Assembly: GCA_035701115.1 (NCBI GenBank)
Contig: DASSOA010000066.1
Span: 1 to 44,919 of the forward strand
Source of the DNA: DASSKW01 sp035701115
GTDB lineage: Bacteria > Pseudomonadota > Gammaproteobacteria > Natronospirales > REEB76
Direction of reading: 5' to 3'
DNA length: 44,919 nt
The position numbers and the translations under genes were made by a program. The number at the start of each line of letters is the position of its first letter. Position 1 is the stretch's first letter. A model generated the notes under the pieces. The model did not search any database and had not been told where the DNA came from. It saw nothing but the letters and a program-made list of their open reading frames with translations. This document shows, one piece after another, positions 25,751 through 33,839 of the stretch.

Positions 25751-26491
25751 TTAGCCGATATCTCCCCACAGCGACTGCAGAATACTGAGCGCGACCACCC
25801 CGGCGGTCTCGGTGCGCAGAATTCTTGGCCCCAGTCGCATGCCCTGAAATCCCGAGCGCAATGCCAGCGTACGCTCACCCTCACTCAGCCCGCCTTCCGG
25901 TCCGACCAGCAGCATCAATTTCCGGCCAATCGGACTTGCCAGCATGCGTAACGAGGTATCGGCGGATGGATCCAGCAGCAGTTCCAGCGTGTCATCGGAA
26001 TCGAGGGCGTGCAGGAACTGATCGAATGACAGCGGTTCCTCGAGTTGCGGGATCAGGAGGCGCCCGGATTGTTCGCAGGCACCGATTATCACATTCTGCC
26101 AGTGAGCGAACTTGCGCGCCGAGGTTTTGTCATCCAGCCTGACCACACTGCGCTCGGTCGTCACGGGCACGATCCGCGCGACGCCGAGTTCAACCGCCTT
26201 CTGCAGCGTGTAATCCATGCGCTCGCCGCGGGAAATTCCCTGTACCAGCGTGACATTGAGCGGAGATTCGGTGCGCGCAGGCTGCTGGGCCGTCACACTT
26301 ACCGAAGCGCGGTTTTTGACGGCGCCTTCCAGACGCGCAGAAAACTCCCGGCCATTGCCGTTGAACAGTATCAACGCCGCGCCTGCCTTGAGGCGCAGCA
26401 CGGTGAGCAGATGTTTGGAAGCGGCGGGTTCCAGTTCCAGATGCTGGCCCATGTTGAGCGCTTGCGGCGTGTAAACCCGCGGTATTCTCAT
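25751..26491 (-). CDS. rsmE: 16S rRNA (uracil-1498-N3)-methyltransferase
   Basis: Methylates U1498 of 16S rRNA in the decoding region, using SAM. The 246 residues comprise an N-terminal PUA-like domain (MRIPRVYTPQAL, HLLTVLRLKAGAALILFNGNG) and a SPOUT knot with KAVELGVARIVPVTTERSVV, MLLVGPEGGLSEGE and MRLGPRILRTETAGVVAL, the last forming the SAM-binding trefoil. A longer in-frame start at 26668 gives 59 unrelated residues. ATG 26491 overlaps the bioA stop as ATGA and is preferred. The bioA-rsmE order also occurs in Pseudomonas. Confidence 0.96.
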   Translation of the reverse strand: MRIPRVYTPQALNMGQHLELEPAASKHLLTVLRLKAGAALILFNGNGREFSARLEGAVKNRASVSVTAQQPARTESPLNVTLVQGISRGERMDYTLQKAVELGVARIVPVTTERSVVRLDDKTSARKFAHWQNVIIGACEQSGRLLIPQLEEPLSFDQFLHALDSDDTLELLLDPSADTSLRMLASPIGRKLMLLVGPEGGLSEGERTLALRSGFQGMRLGPRILRTETAGVVALSILQSLWGDIG

Positions 26492-27846
26492 CTGCCGTCC
26501 CGCACGGCGCGTTCGATACCCTCGCTGGCAACCTCGCCCATGAGCGCGATTTCGTCTTCCGTGACCACGTACGGCGGCATGAAGTACACGACATTGCCAA
26601 GCGGACGCAGCAGCACGCCGCGGGTAAGCGCATGTTGATAAACCTTCAAGCCACGCCGTTCCTGCCATGCAAAGGGTTCGCGCCGGGCCTTGTCTTTCAC
26701 CAGCTCGATGGCGAGGATCATGCCGTGCTGGCGGATTTCAGCAACGTTAGGGTGGTCTGCAAGGTGTTCGACTGCACGATGCATGGACGCGGCCAACCCG
26801 CGATTGCGTTCGATGACGTTGTCCTCGCGGAATATATCCAGTGTCGCCAGCGCTGCGCGGCAGCCAAGTGCGTTACCGGTATAACTGTGGGAATGCAGAA
26901 ACGCGGTGAGGCGGGTGTAGTCGTCGTAAAACGCCTCATAGATGCGCTCGTGAGTCAGCACGACCGACAGGGGCAGATAGCCGCCGGTCAGTCCCTTTGA
27001 CAGCAGCATGAAATCCGGCGTCACGCCGGCCTGCTCGCACGCAAACAGCGTGCCGGTGCGACCGAACCCCACCGCGATTTCGTCGGCGATCAGGTGCACG
27101 CCGTAACGGTCGCAGGCTTCGCGCAACAGCTCCAGATACACCGGATGGTACATGCGCATGTTGCCGGCACATTGCACCAGCGGTTCGAGAATCACCGCGC
27201 AGGTTTCATGGTGATGTCGTTCGAGCGTTGTTTCCATCTCCGTAAACATGCGGCGGGTGTGGGCTTCCCAGCTTTCACCGGGCTCGCGCAGGAAACAGTC
27301 GGGCCCGGGCACCGTGATCACGTCCATCAGCAGCGGCTGATAGGTGGATTTGTAGAGTTCCACGTTGCCGACTGCCAGCGCGCCCAGCGTCTCACCGTGA
27401 TAGCTGTTGCTGAGTGTGATGAAGCGCGTCTTTTCCGGTTTGCCGACGTTGCGCCAGTAATGAAAACTCATTTTCACGGCTACTTCGACCGCCGATGAGC
27501 CGTTGTCGGCGTAAAAACAGCGGCTCAGGCCGGGCGGCGTGATCGCGACCAGACGCTCGGAGAGTTCGACGACCGCTTCGTGACTGAACCCGGCAAGAAT
27601 CACATGTTCGAGTCTGGTTGCCTGTTCCGCCAGCGCGGCGTTGATGCGCGGATTGGCGTGGCCGAACAGGTTTACCCACCAAGAGCTGATGGCATCGAGG
27701 TAACGGTTGCCGTCGAAATCCTCGAGCCATGCGCCCGCACCGCGCCGGATGGGCACGAGCGGCAACCATTCGTGGTCCTTCATTTGCGTGCACGGATGCC
27801 ACAGCACGGCAAGGTCGCGGCGTGCAAAATCGGTATTGCGGCTCAT
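26488..27846 (-). CDS. bioA: Adenosylmethionine-8-amino-7-oxononanoate aminotransferase
   Basis: PLP-dependent fold-type I enzyme of biotin synthesis. It transfers an amino group from SAM to 7-keto-8-aminopelargonate to give 7,8-diaminopelargonate. The N-terminus DLAVLWHPCTQMKDHE and SSWWVNLFGHANPRI are diagnostic of BioA. YADNGSSAVEVAVKMSFHYW binds the PLP phosphate, LIADEIAVGFGRTG holds the ring Asp, and MLLSKGLTGGYLPLS carries the Schiff-base lysine. Full length at 452 residues. The rest of the bio pathway is not in this window, so bioA is separate from a bioBFCD cluster. Confidence 0.96.
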   Translation of the reverse strand: MSRNTDFARRDLAVLWHPCTQMKDHEWLPLVPIRRGAGAWLEDFDGNRYLDAISSWWVNLFGHANPRINAALAEQATRLEHVILAGFSHEAVVELSERLVAITPPGLSRCFYADNGSSAVEVAVKMSFHYWRNVGKPEKTRFITLSNSYHGETLGALAVGNVELYKSTYQPLLMDVITVPGPDCFLREPGESWEAHTRRMFTEMETTLERHHHETCAVILEPLVQCAGNMRMYHPVYLELLREACDRYGVHLIADEIAVGFGRTGTLFACEQAGVTPDFMLLSKGLTGGYLPLSVVLTHERIYEAFYDDYTRLTAFLHSHSYTGNALGCRAALATLDIFREDNVIERNRGLAASMHRAVEHLADHPNVAEIRQHGMILAIELVKDKARREPFAWQERRGLKVYQHALTRGVLLRPLGNVVYFMPPYVVTEDEIALMGEVASEGIERAVRDGR

Positions 27847-27862
27847 GCGGAAAAAGATGCTT

Positions 27863-29044
27863 TCACAGTGATGCGACAGCGGTCTGCGTCATGCAGAACT
27901 GACGAATCAGTTGATCGAGTATTTCCAGAGTGGGATTGAGGGTTGCCAGCGGCAACGACTCGTTGGGCTGGTGCGCGACACGGATGTCGCCGGGACCGAG
28001 CACCACGGTCTGCATGCCGAGCGCTTGCAGGAATGGCGCTTCGGTACTGAATGCAACCGCTTCGGCACTGTGCCCGGTCAGCCGTTCGGCGGCGCGCACG
28101 ATGGCCGAACTGGCCGACGTCTCCAGCGGATTCACGCCTTCGAACAGGCTGTGGAATTCCAGCGCGAATTCGCGATCGGCGAGCGCGGCTCGCAGGCGGG
28201 CCTGCAACTCGGCACGCACGCCGTCGACCGTCATGCCAGGCAGAGTGCGGATATCAATGTGCAGCTCACACTCCGGGCAGATGCGATTGGGGTTGTCGCC
28301 GCCCTTGATATAGCCGAGATTCAGGGTCGGAACCGGCACTGAAAAATGCGGGTCATGATGGCGATGCTGCAGTTCGTCACGGTAATCGAGCAGGCTGCCG
28401 ATAACCCGGTGCATCCCTTCGAGCGCGTTGCGCCCCAGTGCCGGGTCGCTCGAGTGGCCGGCCTGGCCGATTACCCGTACCGCTTCCATGAGAATGCCTT
28501 TATGCATGTGCACCGGGCGCAAGCTGGTCGGCTCGCCGATAACCGCATAGCGCGCCTTCGGGCGCCCCGCGGCCACCAGCGCCCGGCCCCCGCTCATGCT
28601 GCTTTCTTCATCCGCGGTTGCAAGAATGATGAGCGGCTGGGCGAAAGTGCTGCCGGCATGGCGCGCTGCCGCTTCGATCGCAAGCGCGATAAAGCCTTTC
28701 ATGTCGCTGATGCCGAGGCCATGCAACAAGCCGTCGCGCTCGGTCAGCACAAACGGATCGGATTCCCAGCGGTCCTGGTCGAATGGGACTGTGTCCATGT
28801 GCCCGGCCAGCACCAGCCCGCCGGGGCCCTGGCCCAGGGTGCCGATCACGTTGAATTTGCCGGGAAATCCGGGGATTTCCTGCATTTCGACCGCGCAGCC
28901 GATGGATTCCAGCCAGCCGGCAATGCGGCTCGCGGCTTCGCGGTTGCTCATGTCGAATTCGGGGCTCACGCTGCTCACTGACGGCGCGGCAACGATGCCC
29001 TGGAGCATTTCCTTGAGTTCGGGAACCGGACGTTTTACGGGCAT
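27863..29044 (-). CDS. argE: Acetylornithine deacetylase
   Basis: An M20-family zinc hydrolase that releases acetate from N2-acetylornithine to make ornithine for arginine synthesis. The 393 residues show LVLAGHMDTVPFDQDRWESDPF (first metal His and Asp), LGISDMKGFIAL (bridging Asp), ATADEESSMSGG (catalytic Glu pair), a dimerisation lid around RVIGQAGHSSDPALGRNALEGM and GPGDIRVAHQPNE with the last metal His. A frame upstream to 29185 adds 47 Cys/Arg-rich residues unlike the family, so ATG 29044 is used. The gene is divergent from ampD, with about 60 nt between starts, and 16 nt upstream of bioA on the same strand. Confidence 0.93.
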   Translation of the reverse strand: MPVKRPVPELKEMLQGIVAAPSVSSVSPEFDMSNREAASRIAGWLESIGCAVEMQEIPGFPGKFNVIGTLGQGPGGLVLAGHMDTVPFDQDRWESDPFVLTERDGLLHGLGISDMKGFIALAIEAAARHAGSTFAQPLIILATADEESSMSGGRALVAAGRPKARYAVIGEPTSLRPVHMHKGILMEAVRVIGQAGHSSDPALGRNALEGMHRVIGSLLDYRDELQHRHHDPHFSVPVPTLNLGYIKGGDNPNRICPECELHIDIRTLPGMTVDGVRAELQARLRAALADREFALEFHSLFEGVNPLETSASSAIVRAAERLTGHSAEAVAFSTEAPFLQALGMQTVVLGPGDIRVAHQPNESLPLATLNPTLEILDQLIRQFCMTQTAVASL

Positions 29045-29106
29045 CCTGTGGTCCAGCAGACGAGGGGCAAGGTCGCATTTTGCGCATTTGCGCCGGGCAG
29101 GGCAAC

Positions 29107-29679
29107 ATGAGCGGCATGGCAACCGTGCGCTACAGCGTAGAAACCGAAACCGGAGCGCTCTCCGGCGCCAGGCAGCTGGCTTCACCGCATTGTGACGACC
29201 GGCCGGCTCAAGCCGGCATTGATCTGCTGGTGATTCATGGCATCAGTCTGCCGCCGCGACAGTTCGGCGGGGTTTGGATCGAAGACTTTTTTCTCGGGCA
29301 CTTGCGGGCCGATGTCCATCCCTATTTCGAAAGCATCGCGCCGCAGCGGGTGTCAGCGCATCTATTGATCAGGCGCGACGGCGAAGTGGTGCAGTTTGTG
29401 CCATTTCAACGGCGTGCGTGGCACGCGGGCGTTTCGATATTTGAAGGGCGCACGGCTTGCAACGATTTCTCGATCGGCATCGAACTGGAAGGCTGCGACG
29501 ATATTCCTTACGAGGCGACGCAATACAACGCATTGGACGCTGTCACGCATGCATTGATGCAAGCCTATCCGGCCATTACGCCGCAGAGGATCGTCGGCCA
29601 CAGCGACATCGCCCCCGGACGCAAGACGGATCCCGGCCCGGCATTTGACTGGCCACGCTTTCGTGGGCGACTGGCCTGA
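29107..29679 (+). CDS. ampD: 1,6-anhydro-N-acetylmuramyl-L-alanine amidase
   Basis: A cytoplasmic zinc amidase (Amidase_2) of peptidoglycan recycling. It cuts the peptide from anhydro-muropeptides and so limits AmpR-dependent beta-lactamase induction where that system exists. The 190 residues have a zinc His in LLVIHGISLPPRQFGG, HLLIRRDGEVVQFVPFQRRAWHAG, SIGIELEGCDD with the catalytic Glu, and IVGHSDIAPGRKTDPGPAFDW with the remaining ligands. The start is ATG 29107; ATG 29116 (MATV) is an alternative. The ampD-ampE pair is conserved in gammaproteobacteria. No ampC or ampR is in view. Confidence 0.94.
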   Translation: MSGMATVRYSVETETGALSGARQLASPHCDDRPAQAGIDLLVIHGISLPPRQFGGVWIEDFFLGHLRADVHPYFESIAPQRVSAHLLIRRDGEVVQFVPFQRRAWHAGVSIFEGRTACNDFSIGIELEGCDDIPYEATQYNALDAVTHALMQAYPAITPQRIVGHSDIAPGRKTDPGPAFDWPRFRGRLA

Positions 29680-29752
29680 GCCCGCTCGTGCAGTTCCCGG
29701 TGCAAGTGGGTAACATGGCATCACCCGGCCGATTCGAACGCGGAGTTCGCCG

Positions 29753-30619
29753 ATGAGTTTTGTCGCCCTGCTGCTGGCTCTCCTGCTCGATCAGGGGCTG
29801 CGCCACCTTGAGCCGCTGCGCGGCCCGCGCTGGTTCCGTTCCTATCTCGAAGCCATGCCGGGATTGACGCGGCCAGCGGAATCCTGGCGCGCGAGTTCGG
29901 CGGTGCTGATAATTGTCCTGGTGCCGGCCATCGTGATCCTGTTCCTCGGGCATTTATTCGCGCACATCTGGGGCCTGTTCGGATTCATCTTCGCGATTGC
30001 GGTGTTGCTGTTCACCCTGGGGCCGAGGGATCTGCCGCATGAGGCGGACGCCTACATGGAAGCAGTGCAGTCCGGCGATGAGCAACGCGCTGCGGCGCTA
30101 GCGCGCCAGTTGTTGCAGAGCGAGCCTCCCTCCGATAGTGCGGCGCGAACCGAAGCGGTGACGCGCGCTGTACTCGCCGTTGCCAACGACCGCTTGTTCG
30201 GTGTCATGTTGTGGTTCGCGTTGCTGGGGCCCGCGGGCGCCGTGCTCTACCGCACCACCCAGTTTCTGAGTGCGATGTCAGAGGAGTCGCCAGTCTCGCC
30301 GCAGTTCAAGGCGGCAACGGAGCGCCTGTATGGCATCCTCGCCTGGCTGCCGGCGCATCTCGCGGCGCTGGGTTATGCGCTGGCCGGCAGTTTTGAAGAT
30401 GCCGTCTCCGACTTGCGCAGTTACTACAATACCTGCGGGGCACAGTTTTTCAGGATGAACAACGACGTCCTCGTTTGCGCCGGACTGGGCGCCCTGCGCG
30501 GCGTTGACACTGAATCGGGTATCGGCAGGATGCGTTCGGCGCTGGCACTGGTGCAACGCACGCTGATTATCTGGCTGGTTGTATACGGTCTTTTGACCTT
30601 GTTCGGTCTGGCATGGTGA
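29753..30619 (+). CDS. ampE: AmpE membrane protein
   Basis: A 288-residue inner-membrane protein found next to ampD. It starts MSFVALLLALLLDQGLRHLEPLRGPRWF, with membrane segments at ~50-90 (VLIIVLVPAIVILFLGHLF and a following Phe/Leu-rich helix), ~147-170 (MLWFALLGPAGAVLYR) and near the C-terminus (LIIWLVVYGLLTLFGL). Motifs EAVTRAVLAVANDRLFGVMLWF and GPAGAVLYRTTQFL are typical of AmpE/CobD-like proteins. The exact activity is not established; it was described as a sensory transducer for ampicillin resistance. The last 7 nt overlap the start of the downstream gene. Confidence 0.9.
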   Translation: MSFVALLLALLLDQGLRHLEPLRGPRWFRSYLEAMPGLTRPAESWRASSAVLIIVLVPAIVILFLGHLFAHIWGLFGFIFAIAVLLFTLGPRDLPHEADAYMEAVQSGDEQRAAALARQLLQSEPPSDSAARTEAVTRAVLAVANDRLFGVMLWFALLGPAGAVLYRTTQFLSAMSEESPVSPQFKAATERLYGILAWLPAHLAALGYALAGSFEDAVSDLRSYYNTCGAQFFRMNNDVLVCAGLGALRGVDTESGIGRMRSALALVQRTLIIWLVVYGLLTLFGLAW

Positions 30620-31500
30620 TTCGCGCAGCGCTTGTGCTGCTGCTTTCAGCCCTTCCACTGCAACTTCGTGCCGCTATCACGCTGACGGGCGCCGATGGCC
30701 GCCAACTCAAGCTTGATGCGCCGGCAAAGAGAATCGTGAGTCTGGCGCCCGATCTCACCGAACTGGTTTATGCTGCAGGCGCGGGTGACACACTCGTCGG
30801 TACCAGCGCCTACAGCGATTACCCGCAAGCGGCCAAGCGTCTGCCGCGCATTGGCGACGCGTTCCGTTTTGATATGGAACGCATCGTCGCGCTTGAACCC
30901 GATCTGATCCTGGCGTGGGACGGCGGTACGCCAATACCGGTGATCGAGCGCCTGCGCGAACTGCACATGAAGGTGCTGGTGATCGGTGCAACCGATCTCG
31001 CGGATATCGCCCGCAATCTGGAATTGATTGGCCAGGCAACGGGACATACACAGCCCGCCAATTCTGCGGCGCAGGCATTTCTGGCCGGTTTGCAGGCGAT
31101 ACGGAATCAGTATGCGAATCGCGCCCGCGTCCGCGTGTTCTATGAGATTTCGGCGACGCCGCTGTATACGATCGGCGGCAATCAGATCATCAGTCGTGTG
31201 CTTGACGTGTGTGGCGGCAGTAATGTATTCGGCGACCTGAAGCCACGTGCGGCCGCGGTTAATCTCGAAACCGTGCTGTCCCGCGATCCCCAGGCGATTG
31301 TTACCGGTGATACACCCGGTGCGACACAGCGGCTGAAACTGTGGCAACACTGGCCGCAGCTGAGCGCAGTGAAAACAGGCAGTCTGTTCAGTATTTCCGG
31401 CGATCTGCTGGATCGCTCGACGCCGCGCATGCTGTTCGGTGCGGCTCAGCTTTGCCGGGACCTGCAACAAACCCGCGAGCGGCTGTCCGGTCTTCACTGA
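30613..31500 (+). CDS. btuF: Periplasmic cobalamin-binding protein (BtuF-like)
   Basis: A 295-residue helical-backbone metal-receptor protein that would deliver vitamin B12 to a BtuCD importer. Residues 1-20 are a signal peptide (MVIRAALVLLLSALPLQLRA). The two-lobed fold is seen in AKRIVSLAPDLTELVYAAGAGDTLVGTSAYSDYP, ALEPDLILAWDGGTP and, in the C lobe, RVFYEISATPLYTIGGNQIISRVLDVCGGSNVF. The YSDYP and W residues match the BtuF cobalamin pocket. Haem or iron chelate is an alternative ligand, but the convergent cobalamin adenosyltransferase favours B12. BtuC and BtuD are not in the window. ATG overlaps the ampE stop by 7 nt. Confidence 0.85.
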   Translation: MVIRAALVLLLSALPLQLRAAITLTGADGRQLKLDAPAKRIVSLAPDLTELVYAAGAGDTLVGTSAYSDYPQAAKRLPRIGDAFRFDMERIVALEPDLILAWDGGTPIPVIERLRELHMKVLVIGATDLADIARNLELIGQATGHTQPANSAAQAFLAGLQAIRNQYANRARVRVFYEISATPLYTIGGNQIISRVLDVCGGSNVFGDLKPRAAAVNLETVLSRDPQAIVTGDTPGATQRLKLWQHWPQLSAVKTGSLFSISGDLLDRSTPRMLFGAAQLCRDLQQTRERLSGLH

Positions 31501-31509
31501 CCCTTGTTT

Positions 31510-31529
31510 CCCGCCGCAGGCAGGGCGGG
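31510..31529. terminator. Short hairpin between convergent btuF and adenosyltransferase genes
   Basis: CCCGCC (31510-31515) pairs with GGCGGG (31524-31529) across an 8-nt loop, in the 34-nt gap between two convergent genes. No long T-run flanks it, so terminator function is only probable. Confidence 0.35.
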
Positions 31530-31534
31530 TGGCG

Positions 31535-32089
31535 CTAGGCTTTCGTCCGTTCGTGTTTCCAGAGCACTTCGCTGCCGCCGTCCTGACGTGCGATCACGCG
31601 CGCCAGCACGAACAGCAGATCAGACAGACGATTGAGGTAGCGCACGACTTCAGTGTTGACCGGCGATTCGCGATGCAGACTCAGCGTGCGCCGTTCCGCA
31701 CGCCGGCACACGGTCCGGGCGAGGTGACAGATTGCGGCAGCACGGTTGCCGCCCGGCAGAATGAATTCCTTGAGTGGCGGCAAATCTGCATTGAACCGGT
31801 CAAGTGTCTGCTCCAGCCAGGCAATGTGGTCAGGCGTGATCACGGTGTATCCCGGGACACAGAGTTCGCTGCCGAGATCGAACAATTCGTGCTGGATGCG
31901 GGTCAGTGCTTCGCCGATACCATCAGGCAAGGTCTCCGCCAGCAGCAAACCGATCACGCTGTTCAGTTCATCCACCGTGCCGTAGGCTTCTACGCGCGCG
32001 CTGTCCTTCGGTACGCGCGTGCCGTCGCCAAGACCGGTGGTGCCGTCATCACCGGTGCGCGTGTAGATCTTGGAAAGGCGATTACCCAT
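31535..32089 (-). CDS. Cob(I)alamin adenosyltransferase (PduO type)
   Basis: Transfers the adenosyl group of ATP to cob(I)alamin, forming coenzyme B12. The 184-residue four-helix protein begins MGNRLSKIYTRTGDDGTTGLGDG, the ATP-binding N-terminal motif of PduO-type enzymes. It continues with EAYGTVDELNSVIGLLLAE, FILPGGNRAAAICHLARTVCRRAERR and YLNRLSDLLFVLARVIAR, which hold the ATP and base-off cobalamin. The frame is open to 32530 but the upstream part is antiparallel mutM sequence in another phase; ATG 32089 is the family start. It is the last gene of the ABC-mutM run and faces the cobalamin-binding protein gene. Confidence 0.95.
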   Translation of the reverse strand: MGNRLSKIYTRTGDDGTTGLGDGTRVPKDSARVEAYGTVDELNSVIGLLLAETLPDGIGEALTRIQHELFDLGSELCVPGYTVITPDHIAWLEQTLDRFNADLPPLKEFILPGGNRAAAICHLARTVCRRAERRTLSLHRESPVNTEVVRYLNRLSDLLFVLARVIARQDGGSEVLWKHERTKA

Positions 32090-32126
32090 GTGTGCTGTCC
32101 CGAATTGGTGAAGCCGGATTTTAGGC

Positions 32127-32942
32127 TTATGTCTGGCAGTGCGGACAGTAGTAGGTGGCACGCTGACCGGTGACGGTGGCGACAATCGGGGAGCGACAGC
32201 GATCGCAGGGCCATTCTTCGCGGTCGTAAACCCGGAGGTGCTGACGGAAATAACCCGGCGCCCCGTCTTCGCGGACAAAATCCCGCAGCGTGGTACCACC
32301 GGCCTTGATCGCAGCCGACAGGACGCGCCGGATCGCGTCCGCCAGTCGCAGGTAGCGGTCACGCGAAATCCTGCCGGCGGCACGGTGTGGATGGATACCC
32401 GCCAGAAACAACGCTTCACTCGCGTAGATGTTGCCGACGCCGACCACGATGTGGCTGTCCATGATGAAACTCTTGATCGCCACCTTGCGTCCGCGTGATT
32501 TCTCGAACAGGTAATCGCCCGAAAACGCATCGCTCAACGGTTCCGGTCCCAGGTCCCGCAACAGTTTATGGCGTTCCGGGTCCGCGCTGGTCCAGAGCAC
32601 GGTGCCAAACCGGCGCGGGTCGCGCAGGCGCAGCGCACGGCCGTTATCCAACACGAGATCAACGTGATCGTGTTTGGCGGGCGGCGTCTGCGCGGGCAAT
32701 ACCCGCAAACTCCCCGACATGCCGAGATGCACAATCGCGGTTCCGGCGCGGGTTCTGAACAGCAGGTACTTGCCGCGCCGCGTCACGGCTTCAATACGCT
32801 GACCCGGCAGGTTTTTCAGCAGCGACGGCGGAACCGGCCACCGCAGCCGGCGTTCACGCACGGTGAGCGTCTCGACGACGTGGCCGAGGACGTGGGGTTC
32901 AATGCCCCGGCGTGTGGTTTCGACTTCCGGCAGTTCGGGCAT
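32127..32942 (-). CDS. mutM: Formamidopyrimidine-DNA glycosylase
   Basis: Bifunctional DNA glycosylase/AP lyase that removes 8-oxoguanine and ring-opened purines. The mature N-terminus PELPEVETTRRGIEPHV supplies the catalytic proline and glutamate; GKYLLFR carries the conserved lysine. The helix-two-turn-helix segment is SHIVVGVGNIYASEALFLAGIHP. A C-terminal zinc finger with Cys-x2-Cys-x16-Cys-x2-Cys (CDRC...CPHC) ends the 271 residues. The frame is open much further upstream, but MPELPEVE is invariant, so ATG 32942 is firm. The start lies inside the 3' end of the DUF4340 gene (44 nt shared). Confidence 0.97.
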   Translation of the reverse strand: MPELPEVETTRRGIEPHVLGHVVETLTVRERRLRWPVPPSLLKNLPGQRIEAVTRRGKYLLFRTRAGTAIVHLGMSGSLRVLPAQTPPAKHDHVDLVLDNGRALRLRDPRRFGTVLWTSADPERHKLLRDLGPEPLSDAFSGDYLFEKSRGRKVAIKSFIMDSHIVVGVGNIYASEALFLAGIHPHRAAGRISRDRYLRLADAIRRVLSAAIKAGGTTLRDFVREDGAPGYFRQHLRVYDREEWPCDRCRSPIVATVTGQRATYYCPHCQT

Positions 32943-33828
32943 CTGGCATTTCCTTTTTCCCATTATGCCCTGACGTGGTTTTCCTGGCTGCAGTTTCCAG
33001 GTGCAGCAGTGCCTTGCCTTCGTCCTGTTCCAGGCGGTATTCCAGATTGAGATCCGGGCGGACCAGCACCAGAAAATCGGGGTTTTTGAGGATTTCGAAA
33101 CGCACCGGGGCGGACTTGCCGGCAAGCTCGATTGCCACCTCACCCGCGGATTTGCCTTGTTCGGGCGCGACCACGTCCTGCGCGCGTGCGTTATGCCAGG
33201 CGTCCACCAGTTTCTGGATGCTGTCCGCAGAGATGTCGGGATTGGCCGGGGCAAGCTGCCATTTGCCGTTCTTCAGGGTGAGCGTGGCATTGGGCAATTG
33301 CAGCGCGGTGATCCGGGCATTGGCGGGCAGCAACGCCTTGTCCACCCACCACAGCGCGTCGTGACTCAGCCGATAGAACAGGCTGCCGTCAGTGAGATAG
33401 ACGGTGTCGCCGACCTTCACGTAACGGTGGCCCTGCAGCGGCTCCGTGTTGCCAAAATCAATTTCCGTGTTGTTCAAGCGCAGGCGCACTTGCGGATCGG
33501 CGAGTCCATACTGGCCGAGTTGTGCCGCGTCCGCCGCAAAATGGCTGATCGTCGGATCGCTGAGGCTCTTGAGCAGCGGGTTGATGAGGTACTCGTCCGC
33601 CGCCATCTGGCGCGGTGCAAGCATTTGCCAGCGTGCGTTTTCACGCTCTAGTTTTACGGTATCGGTACCGTGCCGCTCGATCTCGATCGAACGGATATCA
33701 GCGGCCTTCAGGGACGTGAGAGGTGGTTGAGCCGGCGGTTTCTTGATGCCCGGCTTGTACCACGCCAACAGGGCCAGCGCCGCGATACCAACAAGCAGAA
33801 CAAGATTGAGAATGGTGCGCTTGTTCAT
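32899..33828 (-). CDS. DUF4340 membrane-anchored protein
   Basis: A 309-residue protein with one N-terminal membrane helix (residues ~6-24, ILNLVLLVGIAALALLAWY), followed by a beta-rich periplasmic part: IRSIEIERHGTDTVKLERENARWQML, YGLADPQVRLRLNNTEIDFG and YVKVGDTVYLTDGSLFYRL. This matches DUF4340, which is regularly encoded beside Gld-type ABC transporters. Function unknown; it probably works as the auxiliary subunit of the transporter upstream. The last ~15 residues (ARTAGSRNHTPGH) are encoded within the start of mutM in another frame. Translation is probably coupled to the gene upstream, 11 nt away. Confidence 0.85.
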   Translation of the reverse strand: MNKRTILNLVLLVGIAALALLAWYKPGIKKPPAQPPLTSLKAADIRSIEIERHGTDTVKLERENARWQMLAPRQMAADEYLINPLLKSLSDPTISHFAADAAQLGQYGLADPQVRLRLNNTEIDFGNTEPLQGHRYVKVGDTVYLTDGSLFYRLSHDALWWVDKALLPANARITALQLPNATLTLKNGKWQLAPANPDISADSIQKLVDAWHNARAQDVVAPEQGKSAGEVAIELAGKSAPVRFEILKNPDFLVLVRPDLNLEYRLEQDEGKALLHLETAARKTTSGHNGKKEMPDARTAGSRNHTPGH

Positions 33829-33839
33829 GTTGCCTCGTA

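Noticed and set aside
32090..32530. N-terminal extension of the cobalamin adenosyltransferase frame
   Set aside because: It is mutM sequence read in another phase; the family start is MGNRLSKIYTRTGDDG.
32943..33254. 104-codon extension of the mutM frame
   Set aside because: The mature N-terminal proline of MutM is catalytic, so the protein must start at MPELPEVE.
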